Of a stretch of DNA of 64,000 bases, positions 20,943 to 31,880 are shown one piece after another (the stretch's first letter is position 1; each line of letters opens with the position of its first letter). The notes below the pieces were generated by a model. The model ran no database searches. It saw nothing but the letters and a program-made list of their open reading frames with translations, and had not been told where the DNA came from. This stretch comes from Topomyia yanbarensis (taxonomy: Eukaryota; Arthropoda; Insecta; Diptera; Culicidae): NCBI RefSeq assembly GCF_030247195.1, contig NC_080672.1:188611201-188675200 (forward strand). The letters run 5' to 3'. The position numbers and the translations under genes were made by a program.

Positions 20943-21629
20943 TTTACCTAGTAAGAAAAACTATCACAAAAAAGAAAGAAAAATATACCTGTTATCTGCT
21001 ACCTATTAGGTGACGAAGACACCGGTAGAACACACCTCATGTGTTACGTTGTAAACTCGGTGCCCGTTGTTTGACAATGTGACACTTGCTGTCCTTCTTC
21101 GTCGCGTTGCTTCTTCAGTAGAGAAATAGTCCTATCTGCAACACTTCAAAACTCTCTCGATTAAGCTGCTCGTCGGTATCAGCACCACAAGCGCGCTCTC
21201 TCCGTTTCCACCACCTCGGTAGACAAATGTGGCTACCTGTGGCTTGCTGCGAAAATCCCACTGTCGGTGCGGCACTTTTCGGTGCCACTTGTTTTCCTTA
21301 TTCGTCGTACCACTTCTGCGGTAGACAAATAGAGCAAATGGGTCTACAATACACTATATTTTTTTTTCTGTGTGTACAGGCACGATCACTGTCGATTTCT
21401 GCCACCGCGGTAGGCAAATTCGTCTACCCGCGGTTTGCTGTCAAAACACCACTTGTCGAGGATGCCGTTGACCACGCCTCCGACGTATCAACTGTCGACT
21501 CACACTTAACAAACTGGTCTCTCTCTCCCATAATAACGCATACAGCGTCTCGCACTCCGTCACTCTCTCGAGAACAAAACCTTCCACCTGGAGGCACAAC
21601 CGTCTCGGTCGGTTGCAAAAACTGTTATG
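20943..21629 (-). promoter_or_regulatory. LINE C 5' UTR with two related monomers
   Basis: GC-rich leader between the target duplication and ORF1. Two related blocks lie about 190 bp apart: GGTAGACAAATGTGGCTACC near 21218 and GGTAGGCAAATTCGTCTACC near 21410, each followed by a TTTGCTG/CTTGCTG segment. In LINEs such monomers usually carry the internal pol II promoter. Direct promoter motifs were not assigned. Confidence 0.6.
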
Positions 21630-21639
21630 TTACAGTTCT

Positions 21640-22755
21640 TTTGGTTATCACGAAATACCTGGGTAAGTAACATCCTTCGCTTCACTTTCTTTTTCTCATC
21701 GAAGGTTGTCATCCACAGACTGCAGCAACATACAGCATTCTCTCGATCTTTTTCGATGGAACCGTTAATCGGTTTGCAGTAACCCGTACTTTGCCGTCCT
21801 GGAGAGCGTTTGTTTAATAAAAGTGCTCGAAAAAAGTGAAAAACAATGCTAAAATCGTCACTGGTAGTATGAATGTGGCATTGGATTCCCTTAGGCTGTT
21901 ACCGGGGCTGCAGGTGAAAGCTCGAAAAATGGATTGAGTGGACAGAGTATGAAAATCAGTATCATTAGTAATAACTACCCCCCACACACGCACATATTAC
22001 CGTGATCAGAGAAATGTGCATGATAAGCGAAGATGATTTGATAGGAACATTCGCAACCAAATTTCATAGCTTAAGTTTAGGATGATCCGCACTTACCAGG
22101 TGTTTGAAGTTTTAAACAAATACGCAATACTTTGACAATGGCTTCTCGTTGTCACCTAATTAATTACGAATTTTATGTTTCATGTTGTAATATTGGAAGA
22201 TCTACACATATCAACTCGCTTATACCAGTAATTATTTTCAGTGATGGGCTACGCTACGCTACGGGATTAGTCAGCACATAGAAAAGTAAAGTCTTAAAAG
22301 TGTACTGTATTGTGTGACTCTCATAATCTATTTAATTGTAGAACGTTGAATATATGTATTTGAAATTCGTATATTGAAATTTGTATGTTAATGTTAATCA
22401 TACCAAAATGAAATTTTTCATGCCATAACTAAGACTCTAACATCCTTAGGTAACTAACATTTCCTTACCTTTGGCAATAGCATAAGATGTTGTGTAGAGT
22501 GGAACTCTACTATAGAGCAAAAAGATTTAGCATTCAGCCACCCATGATTCCTAAATTATTATATATTTTTCCCTTCGATGCGTTTTGTATGATTTTTTCG
22601 AATTATCCAAATGCTAATCATACAATTAGCATTCTGCATTGCACTGGAATTTTTGACGAATGTGGTCAACTTTTGATTCTGCTACCATTCTGGAGAACGA
22701 AAGCTGCATTTATTCGAAAAAGGAATCCGTCGTAATTATGAATAAGGCTGAATAT
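21640..22755. other. AT-rich, no feature recognised
   Basis: Flank of LINE C within V. No coding or repeat structure found apart from an isolated GCTACGCTACGG run near 22250. Confidence 0.45.
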
Positions 22756-22759
22756 TCCC

Positions 22760-23330
22760 TGCAAATGTGTTTTCCTTCGGCTTTTCCCTAAAAGTAAAGC
22801 ATCTAGATTCCGTATCGTTTTTCAGAAGCAAACGTACAGCGCAACTTCGTGAAATGATTGGAATCAGAAGTGGTTTTACATTTCTTACAAAAGAAATGTA
22901 TAGGATTCGCTCAATCTTTGAAAACTTTTCCGAGGCCCGGAGGGCCGAGTCTCATATACCAATCGACTCAGCTCGACAAATTGAGACAATGCCTGTATGT
23001 GTGTGTGTATGTGTGTATGTATGTATGTACAAAATGTCATGTAATTATCTCAGCAATGGCTGAACCGATCTTAATGAAATTAGTTTCAAATGAAAGGCCC
23101 AACGTTGCCATTTGACACTATTATTTTTGATTTTCGATATGTTGTTTACTTTCTGAGATATGGGCGATTTTGTCAAAACACAACAGGTTTTTTGCAAATA
23201 ACTTTCGAACAATACATTATTGTCCCACAAACTGCACATAAATAGAAAGCTTGTAAAAATACCTTTCTAACAAGCTATAGATTGTCTAAATCTGTGCACG
23301 AGCGGCGGAGATATTAACCATCTTGAATTT
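22760..23330. repeat. Dispersed repeat W, divergent partial copy
   Basis: Shares with the W copies at 37.9-38.7 and 40.0-41.4 kb the order: phrase like GCCCGGAGGGCCGAGT, a CGACTCAGCTCGACAAATTGA block, a TG-rich tract (22990-23030), then CAGCAATGGCTGAACCGATC and AATGAAAGG. It is in the opposite orientation to those copies. No ORF. Confidence 0.55.
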
Positions 23331-23924
23331 TTAGTCCTCGCTTACCAATTTCCACTAATTAAAAATGAGATTGTTTCATACAGAGTATTGCTTTACTGGT
23401 GTTTTAGGGGCAAAACTAAACCGATTTTGAATATCGGGGTATGAAAACACATCTACGTGATTCAAGGAATTCGATGTTGAGAACATTTTGTGAATTACCT
23501 TTATAATAAATGAACTATTTCTCAAAAATCAATATATAAGTTCACTTTAAAGACAAAATAATGTGTTGATGAAGAAACAGTGAGTTCTTGTATTTATCCC
23601 TTGGATTAGGTATTGCGTTCAATCATGAGGTAAATGTTTGATGGTATATCAATACACAGATCAACAAGTAATTCACCTAGTAGTGAGATAAAAGATTTCT
23701 AATATAATTATACTTGTGGCGTCACCGAAAGCAACTGTATGGTTGAAGCCCAAAAATCTAGCGAAAATTTATCTCTTTTGCAAGATTTAGGTTATACTGG
23801 TTATGGCGCAAAAATTACTACTTACATTATTTATGATAAGAATGTAAGAATCAATATATCATAATAATATACCTATAAAAATAATGTCACTGCATTAACC
23901 ATCATTTGCCATTCCTCACACGCT

Positions 23925-23942
23925 CCCCCCCCCCCCCCCACA

Positions 23943-23999
<57 letters not shown>

Positions 24000-24010
24000 G
24001 TCTCTCTTCT
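23925..24010. repeat. Poly-C plus (TC)n microsatellite
   Basis: Fifteen C's followed by about 65 bp of TC dinucleotides with a few TTTC interruptions. Confidence 0.98.
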
Positions 24011-24309
24011 ATCGCATCTATCTAGCTATTTCTAAGTTGTGGGATAAGATCTTCTGCCAATCTGAAATATTTATTAATTGTAATTGCGAAGGTTTGAGCA
24101 AAACAAAACTATTTTTGGTCTGCTGCTACATCAACTCAACTTTAATTCACTTGTATTCAAAGCCTGTATCTACACTATAATTAAAGAAATTCATAGCTAT
24201 ATCAGAAAAATATTTGGCTTAACTGGGTAATATGAAAGTTTGACGATGAAAATTTTCAAAAAATGCATTCCACGTGCGATATTTAAACTATTCGTATCTC
24301 TATTGAATT

Positions 24310-24765
24310 TTGAATGAAATATATGCTCAAAGACTGAAAGCTGAAGCCAGCAGGATTGGACTTGCCATCAACGTTTCGAAGACAAAATACATGAGAGGAA
24401 GAGGTTCTGGAGACGACAATGTGAACCTCCCACCCGAGTTTGGATTGACGGTGACGAAATCGAGATGGTCGACGAATTAATGTATTTGGGCTCACTGGTA
24501 ACCGACGACAATGATAACAGCAGAGAAATTCAGAGACGGATCTTGGCGGGAAATCGTGCCTACTTTGGACTCCGGAGGACGCTCCGGTCGAACAAAATTC
24601 GCCGCCGCACGAAGTTGATTATCTACAAGACGCTGATTAGATCGGTGGTCCTCTACGGCCACGAGACCTGGACTATGCTCGTGGAGGACCAACGCGCCCT
24701 TGGAGTTTTCGAACGAAAGGTGTTGCGTACCATCTATGATGGCGTGCAGATGGAAGGCGAATGAA
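24310..24765 (+). pseudogene. RTE-like LINE fragment, RT C-terminal part
   Basis: Reading across two frames: RLKAEASRIGLAINVSKTKY, then (after a shift at about 24460) MYLGSLVTDDNDNSREIQRR, GNRAYFGLRRTLRSNKI, LIIYKTLIRSVVLYGHETW and LGVFERKVLRTIYDG. This is the palm-thumb end of RTE-clade reverse transcriptases. 5' truncated, and no A-tail was recognised. No endonuclease or other ORF nearby. Confidence 0.88.
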
Positions 24766-25478
24766 CCATGAGTTGTATCAGCTGCACATTCGTTGTATTG
24801 GTACGAGCTTTTATGAAAAATAAAGGATCAAAGACCAAAAACATCCACAAATTAGATCCAGGAAAAGTAGTCTCCCAAAGTACCCACTCTCGATGGGGGA
24901 TGCAACTACAATGTGTCTTCTAACTTCTCGTCGTCCATATCTGGATATACTGAGTAGTTTGAACCATTTCTTTTTCACAGTATTGGTCTGTATAGGACTT
25001 ATTTATCCATATTTCCTGCACGAGAATTCCGAACGAAACAATATGAAAGCTATAAGGATGAATGGAAAGAGACTGCATTGCAATCAAATGAATGCACGGC
25101 TTTTATGCTATCGACATAGCCTAGACATTTCACACTATTTTTAAATGCAAATAAAAACTTTGAAATATCTACCTGTCTCATTCACTAATCCCATTCTCCC
25201 TGTCGTTCTCTGTTCAAGGGGCTTGAAAGCACATGTGACCTTGTCTCACTTTACTATATTCAATTGCGCGTTAAAATACTGGACCAGTAAATTCTATTCT
25301 GTACATAAATCTTTTTTTGGGAATATGCGACCAAAAACTTCAAATTCCAAAGCAAATTGAACGTTCCAGGTGCCTGATAACTAATTAAGGTTCAACAATA
25401 AAGTAGAAATACCAGATAATCTTAAAACGACGCCGTCAAGTAAAGAAGCATGAAAACAAAAAGAATAAAACCAAAAAA

Positions 25479-27570
25479 TTAAAGGGTTGTGTACAGGACA
25501 CGACCACGATGACATTAAAAATGTAGCTTTTTTCAAGAGCGTGCAAATGAATTTTATCCATCACACATATCGACTCACGCTCTTGTTCACTCGCCTGTTT
25601 TCATATGTTACAATTTGCTATATACCCTCCCCATCAAAACATAATTTATTGAAGGTCTTTTAACGGTAATCTATTAATTAATCAAGTATCTCACTAGGTG
25701 ATTGGCATTATTTGGCTGATCCATCTAGTAAAAATAGACTGGTCTGTCCAGAAAATATATTCCAAAGAAAAGTTCCATATTGAGAGCTGTGATGAGGAAG
25801 CCCACGCCCGCCAACGGAAATATACAGATTCTCCATGAAATATGAAATTTCATTTTCCATTTAAATTTTCAATAATGTACTAATGAACTTAAGTAAACAA
25901 TCTTAAGGTTAAGTATTTCTTGATCGATTAGTAGTTGAACAAATGAAATTATTTGATAAATTACATTGTTATACAACGTTCGCACTACCAGTTAAAACGG
26001 GTTTTTATGCTATCTTGGTGACATTTTTCTTGTTGCTAATTATTAAAACGTGTTATAACTCTGTAGTGTAAACATTGTATTATTAAACCAATTCTGCAGC
26101 GTTTTATGTTATATAGGTGTTTTATGTGGTAATAGGACTTACATAATTATATCTTCAGTACAGCGGTTTGTTTCATAATTTAAAACAGATTTATTTTAAA
26201 ATTTAAATTGGTATACTCAACCGTTCTATTTGTTGCATACTTTAAAACGCAATTAGAACTGTGTTTTAAATACATAGGGTAGGACAGATATTCTGACTGG
26301 ATAAACTGGGAAAACAATTTTAAGTCCAGTAACGCTTAAGACATGGCTTGAATTTGAATCGAAAAAGAACACCCGCTTAAACTGCTGCTGGGACGGTAAG
26401 TTCTGTTTTAAAATTTTCCGTTGTGTGCAGTACGAAACAAAAGTGTTTGAAATTAGAAAACAAAAAGTTCTACTGGGAATGTGATTGTTTCCGATGCAAT
26501 TACACTCAGATTTTTCAAGCAGGGGATACAGGCCGTGTAAATGAAAACCGAGTAAATTTTAAAAAAAACGCGTTAATGAAAACCGCGTAAATTTCAAAAT
26601 CCACGTAAAAAAACCTGAGTGTACTCTCCTATATAAAATACTACGCTGCTGAACAGTGCAATAACTACAGCAACACGTTGTCAGATGCCTTACTCATAAA
26701 AAACATATAACCGAAATATGAAACATGAAAACCAATAGGCTCTTTACCCTACGCAGCTACAAAGCGCCGTAAACATGGATTAACAAGTTACAACGCACAC
26801 GCATGCATAAAAATAAATATATTTTTTTCAAACGCAACACTCTTAAGCAGCACACACCGTATTGAATTAAATCCAAACCACCCCACCCACCCACTTTGCA
26901 AATCATTCTGTGACACACTGACACCGTGCTGGTACCCGAAAAATCCGCACACGGCCACCGCTGCCGAAAATGCATAGCGTCTACCGCTTAGTGTAGTGCC
27001 TAGACGCTACAGCCATGATCTTACCCGTTCGACATAAGAACAAAAACTGATTCAAACGGGTACGCGTCACCTCTATTTATAAACTAACCGTATATGGTTT
27101 AGTCACTTAGGTGCGAGTGTGTGCGAATGCCAACGTTGCTGAAAATCGATAGCTCTGTTTGCATCGCCCGGAGAAGATGTTGTTCGTATGGGATAAGAGT
27201 AACAACTGATTGAAACAGACATGCGTTGCTTCTATTTATGACTTTTCGTGTGTGATTAAGCCACTAACCTACCCTCTAATGACGGCTGTGTCTGAGAAAT
27301 CTGCATCACGAATGGTAATTTTCCCGTTTTTCGTGAACTTTTTAATTTTACCAATTTTTAAAAGTCTACTTTTATTGGGGAGATATTAAATTATTACCAA
27401 TATTTAAGTTAGGTGTTTCTGAATCGGTTGGTGTATGAATGATTAAAATCCATCTAGTAATATCGGAGTTATAAGCGTGCAAACCTTACATAGTTTCGTT
27501 ACATAGGAGATAGTTTAGATTTTAGAATGACACCTAGCCCCAGATAGTGGAGTAAGACATTTTTAATGTC
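25479..27570 (+). repeat. Repeat R, complete copy 1
   Basis: Begins TTAAAGGGTTGTGTACAGGA after an A-run and ends with the palindrome GACATTTTTAATGTC before another A-run. It aligns end to end with 49159-51229 and with the three segments of the interrupted copy. It contains an embedded ACACTCAG MITE at 26501-26623 and two mutually similar sub-blocks near 26990-27250. No ORF of substance. The superfamily is unclear: no matching TIRs and no clear duplication other than A's. Confidence 0.88.
26501..26623. mobile_element. ACACTCAG-family MITE in R copy 1
   Basis: Inverted ends TACACTCAGATTTTT and AAAACCTGAGTGTA. GCGTTAATGAAAACCGCG in the middle. Same position as in the two other R copies. Confidence 0.75.
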
Positions 27571-27719
27571 AAAAAGATGGAAGCCCTAGAAAGTCCATTG
27601 CATATTTATTAGCCTTTTCTCAAAAACATTTCAAAACTTTCTGATGCAATGGTTCTCAAATTCGTACAATCCGGTTTATTCATTTTCTTTATTCAAAAAT
27701 GTTTTTAGCTTCAAATATA

Positions 27720-28650
27720 TGACCATTTCATTTTAATTAATTATTTCATTCCGCATCTTTTTATTCGTTTTGTTCATCTGCGTTCATTTTACTTATTTTA
27801 TTCATTTCATTCTTTGGATTCACTCTGATCAGTTTATTCTTTTTGTGAATTTTATTAATATTATTCATTTAACTTATTTTATTCATTGTATGCATTTTAT
27901 TCATTTTTTCCAGTTTATTCATTTTGTTCAGTTTCTTCATTTTAATAGTCTGACTAATTTTTCAGCTTTAATCATTTCATCCAAATAATTTATTTGATTC
28001 AATTTATTTCTTTATATTAATTAATAACCTTTTACCATTGTTCAATTTTTCATTTTAATCAATGCATTCTGCTCAGTTTCTTCTTTTTATTCATTTTATC
28101 ACTTCAGCTCATTTTGTTTATTTGATTCGTTTGTTTTATTTATGCATTTCATTTATTTTTTACTCTATTCATTTTGTTCATCCATTCTTTTTATTCATTT
28201 GATCCATTTCATTAATTTGATTCATTGTATTCACTGGATGAATTAAATCAATTTGATTCATTTGATTCATGTGATTCATGTGATTCATTCGATTCATTTG
28301 ATTCATTTGGTTCATTTGAATCATTTGAATCATTTGATTTATTTGATTCATTTGATTCATTTTATTCATATCTTTAATTTTATGCATTTCATGTTCGGTC
28401 ATTCGTTTTATTTCATTCAATTTGTTAGTATGAGTCAATTTATTCTATTAATCTTATAACCATTTCTAAATATAATCTTAATTTTTATTTAATAACCTAA
28501 TCTAATTTGGTTCGCGTATATTATAATTTTGATTTACATTAATTTTTCTACTCATTTTATGAATTTGAAAACCTATTATTTCATTTTTTGCTTTACTTTT
28601 TTATTTCGGTCGTTTTGTTGATTTCTATAATTTATTCAGTTTATTCGAGA
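27720..28650. repeat. Degenerate ATTCATTTG-type simple repeat
   Basis: About 900 bp made of variants of a 9 bp unit (TTCATTTGA/TTCATTTTA), purest at 28190-28370. Open frames here read as runs of IHLIHF or MNQMNQ and are artefacts. Confidence 0.93.
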
Positions 28651-30093
28651 TTTTATTCGTGCAAGACTAGAAACTGTTTTCATTCCACCTCTAGTTGGGT
28701 ACCTACTTCTCGTGAGTTCTGCAAACTAATCCAATAGTGAAATGTGTAAGAAATGTCTCATCTCACTGCTAGGTGGATTAAATCGGTTTTTTATGCCGTT
28801 TTCGCTTGAGGAAGAAACTAACTCAGTTTCGGACCAAACTGATGTCAAACCTTTTGTTTGAAGTCAGTTTCGAATCTAGCTTACGGGCCACTGAACTGAA
28901 ATCCGGGTTGGGTTCTAACCTGAAATATATTTCGGGTTCGCTCACGCTACCGCTTTTTTCGAGAATCCAAGTCAGTTCCATTAAAAACATTCGTTTGAAG
29001 CAACTAACCTGGGTTAGTTTCTAGGTTCTCAATCGAAAACGACATAAATGAAAACAAACGCGGTTCAGTATCAAGTCTTCCGATGGTGGTTTGGTATCAA
29101 CAATGTCCGATATCCATTGAAGTTTCCTCAGTGTATTTTTTCTTGAAAAACTTGCGGAGTTTACATTTAATGTGCACCGGGACAGTTTCGTGCACTGGTT
29201 CCCTGCTTAAAAGCAGATATACAAAAAGTTAAAGTCTTCGGAAAGCGCACTGCCCCAACGTATGGCCTTTGAAAACGGTTTTTATTTTATAAGAAAGTTT
29301 CATCCAGTGCTCGGCAAGTTGATGGACCAATTTAACACCGCGGTGCACCGTTGAGAAAATCTAATAAACGCAGCAAACAGCATACAATCGAATTAGGCTG
29401 AAGATACGCGTGTAAATCTTACAACGGGGGCCCTATTCTTAGTTATGTAATTTGGACTAGAAGGAAATTTGAACCACTGCAATTATGACTCTCATCACAA
29501 ATAATTGCTCACGGATCGGGACAAGTAAACGATAACCTTAAGCGATCGATTGCTGCGAAACAATCCGGAGTGTGATCATGCTTGGCATAAAAAATATCGC
29601 GGAAAATTGTTTCGGAGTACCCCTCGATCTGCGTACGGCTACTGAAGCGATTATTGTTGAAAGATCATTCAGTGCCACAAAATTTGACTAAGCAAACGTT
29701 CGTATTTCTTTTTTGAAAAATGCGCACATTATTTTTTTCTATAAGATTAAATTTGTTAAAATCGAGAAAGAAAGCTTCAAAAAATAAAATTTGACAGTTT
29801 GATATTCACTCAATTGCTTAGAGTCACTAATGAATATTGTACCGCGATTCACCGCTTCATTTGCAGTATTGCCAATAATATAACAAGAAAATCATAAAAC
29901 AGTGCTGCCGAAACGGAAATTTGCTGTCCCACCATTCTTGATTTGGTGAGAAAATTATTCAACATTCTTGCATTTTGCAATTTTCAAAAAATCATAAAAA
30001 ATCAAGAAACGTTTTAAAAATCTCTCTTTATCAAAATTGCTCTTAAAACTGGTAACTCTTTTGATAAAAATTGAGAAAAATGGGGGTTAGGTC
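28651..30093. other. No gene recognised; W-end fragment at 28690-28800
   Basis: Near 28757-28800 the sequence CTAGGTGGATTAAATCGG is the inverse of the W repeat start. The rest is unassigned, with the right inverted repeat of V at 30094-30108. Confidence 0.4.
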
Positions 30094-30108
30094 TGACAAG
30101 AAAGGTCT

Positions 30109-31880
30109 ATTGCATCGGAAACACATTCCCAGCAGAATTTTTTGTTTTCTAAGGGGTCATGCATAAATGACGTAGCATTTTAGGGGGTAGGGGGGGGGGG
30201 GGTACACCAAATTTGTGATGAAGTGTGACGAGGGGGAGGGTAGGGTCAGAAGTTGTGCGACGTAGCATTAAGTTTTAATTTTTTGGCGGGCATCAAAACC
30301 CATTAATTAGAGAAAAAATTTAATGTTCCTCCATTCCTAAGTTGATTTTCACGCGGTTTTTTCATTTTGTAAATTTTACTGTTCGCGGAATGGCAGGCTC
30401 GCAAAGAAAATGATAAATTTTTCATGCGGATTTAAATTTCCACATTAGTTAGCTAATATTGCTAACTAGTAGACTTATTTTAATAGCTGAATTGAATTTT
30501 CTTTCGGATTCAATCAAAGAAAATTTAGTAATTTAGTTGAGCTTATGCTTCCTAAAATCGTTGGCAGCTGCAGGATTGTGAACTTTTCTTCGTGCTTTAT
30601 GACATGTAAAATTCTAAACAAAACTATCCACACTATATTTGTCATGAAATGGGCTTCTTTTGTAGGCAATTTGCTGTTATAATGAAAATGTCGATAAAAG
30701 TCGTCAAACATTTTGTAAGGACATATATTTAAAAGAATTGAAAAACATATGAAATTTTTTCATCTCCCGGTCGCGTTGCGTGGGGGGGGGGGGGGGGTTA
30801 GAGATATGCTACGTCATTTACAAGGGGGAGGTTAGAATTTTGTGACCAAATGCTACGAGGGGGGAGGGAGGGGTCGAAAATCGCCAGAAAAAAGCTACGT
30901 CATTTGTGTACGGCCCCTAATTTCAAACACTTTTGTTTCATACTGCACAAAAATTTTGAAACAGAACTTACCGTCCCAGTAGCAGTTTAAGCGGGTGTTC
31001 TTTTTCGATTAAAATTCAAGCCATGTCTTAAGCGTTACTGGACTTAAAATTGATTTCCCAGTTTAGGGAGTCATAGTATCTGTCCTGCCCTATGTATTTA
31101 AAACACAGTTCTAATCGCGTTTTAAAGTATACAACAAATAGAACGGTTGGGTATACCAATTTAAATTTTAAAATAAATATGTTTTAAATTATGAAACAAA
31201 CCGCTCTACTGAAGATATAATTATGTCAGTCCTATTACCACATAAAACACCTATATAACATAAAACGCTGCAGAATTGGTTTAATAATACAATGGTTACA
31301 CTACAGAGTTATAACACGTTATAATAATTAGCAACAAGAAAAATGTCACCAAGACAGCATAAAAACCCGTTTTAACTGGTATTGCGAACGTTGTATAACA
31401 ATGTAATTTATCAAATAATTTAATTTGTTCAACCACTAATCGATCAAGAAATACTTAACCTTAAGATTGTTTACTTATGTTCGTTAGTACATTATTGAAA
31501 ATTTAAATGGAAAATCATGGAGAATCTGTATATTTCCGTTGGCGGGCGTGGGGTTCCTCATCACAGTTCTCAATATGGAACTTTTCTTTTGAATATATTT
31601 TCTGGACAGACCAGCCTATTTTTACTAGATGGATCAGCCAAATAATGCCAATCACCTAGTGAGATACTTGATGAATTGTAATAATAGATTACCGTTAAAT
31701 GACCTTCAATAAATTATGTTTTAATGGGGGAGGGTATATAGCAAATTGTAACATATGAAAACAAGCGAGTGAGCAAGAACGTGAGTCGATATGTGTGATA
31801 GATAAAATTCATTTGCACGCTCTTGAAAAAAGCTACATTTTTAATTTCACCGTGGTCGTGTCCTGTACACAACCCTTTAA
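30109..31880 (-). repeat. Repeat R, third copy, segment 3 (outer end)
   Basis: Reverse complement of R from the ATTGCATCGG point to the TTAAAGGG end, matching 25479-26500. It contains a PIF-type MITE at 30153-30917 absent from the other R copies. It ends at 31880 directly against LINE B (run of A's on the minus strand), completing the R copy begun at 2371. Confidence 0.85.
30153..30917. mobile_element. PIF/Harbinger-type MITE
   Basis: Ends GGGGTCATGCATAAATGACG and, inverted, GGGGCCGTACACAAATGACG, followed on both sides by TAGC. A 3 bp TAA is duplicated (30150-30152, 30918-30920). R copy 1 around 26445-26450 shows the same flanks with one TAA and no element, so the empty site is present in the window. 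The interior has G-runs next to TACACC and GTTAGAG. Confidence 0.93.

Larger units (their letters stand above)
13166..21629 (-). mobile_element. Full-length I-clade LINE (LINE C), internally interrupted
   Basis: Minus-strand element with a 5' UTR (21629-20943), ORF1 (20942-19629), ORF2 and a 3' UTR ending in a 9-base A-run (T's at 13166-13174). The sequence TTACAGTTC (with following T's) occurs at 13157-13165 and 21630-21638 and is the likely target duplication, which makes both ends complete. ORF2 is split: endonuclease at 19675-18567 and RT/RNase H at 15845-13481, with about 2.6 kb of unrelated sequence between. Taking that out leaves roughly 6 kb, the normal size for I elements. Confidence 0.85.
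12192..30108. mobile_element. TIR-bounded 17.9-kb composite segment V
   Basis: The left end is AGACCTTTCTTGTCA at 12192 and the right end is its perfect inverse ending at 30108. AT flanks both sides (12190-12191, 30109-30110), and intact R copies read GTGTAATTGCATCGG through the site with one AT. V therefore opened the R copy as one event or grew by later insertions between its ends. No transposase is visible. Inside are a full-length I-clade LINE, an RTE-like fragment, a complete R copy and AT-rich repeats. The 15 bp ends and 2 bp duplication could be Tc1/mariner-like, but this is not settled. Confidence 0.6.

Noticed and set aside
28178..28459. Open frames on both strands with MNQMNQ / IHLIHL patterns
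   Set aside because: Product of the 9-bp ATTCATTTG repeat.
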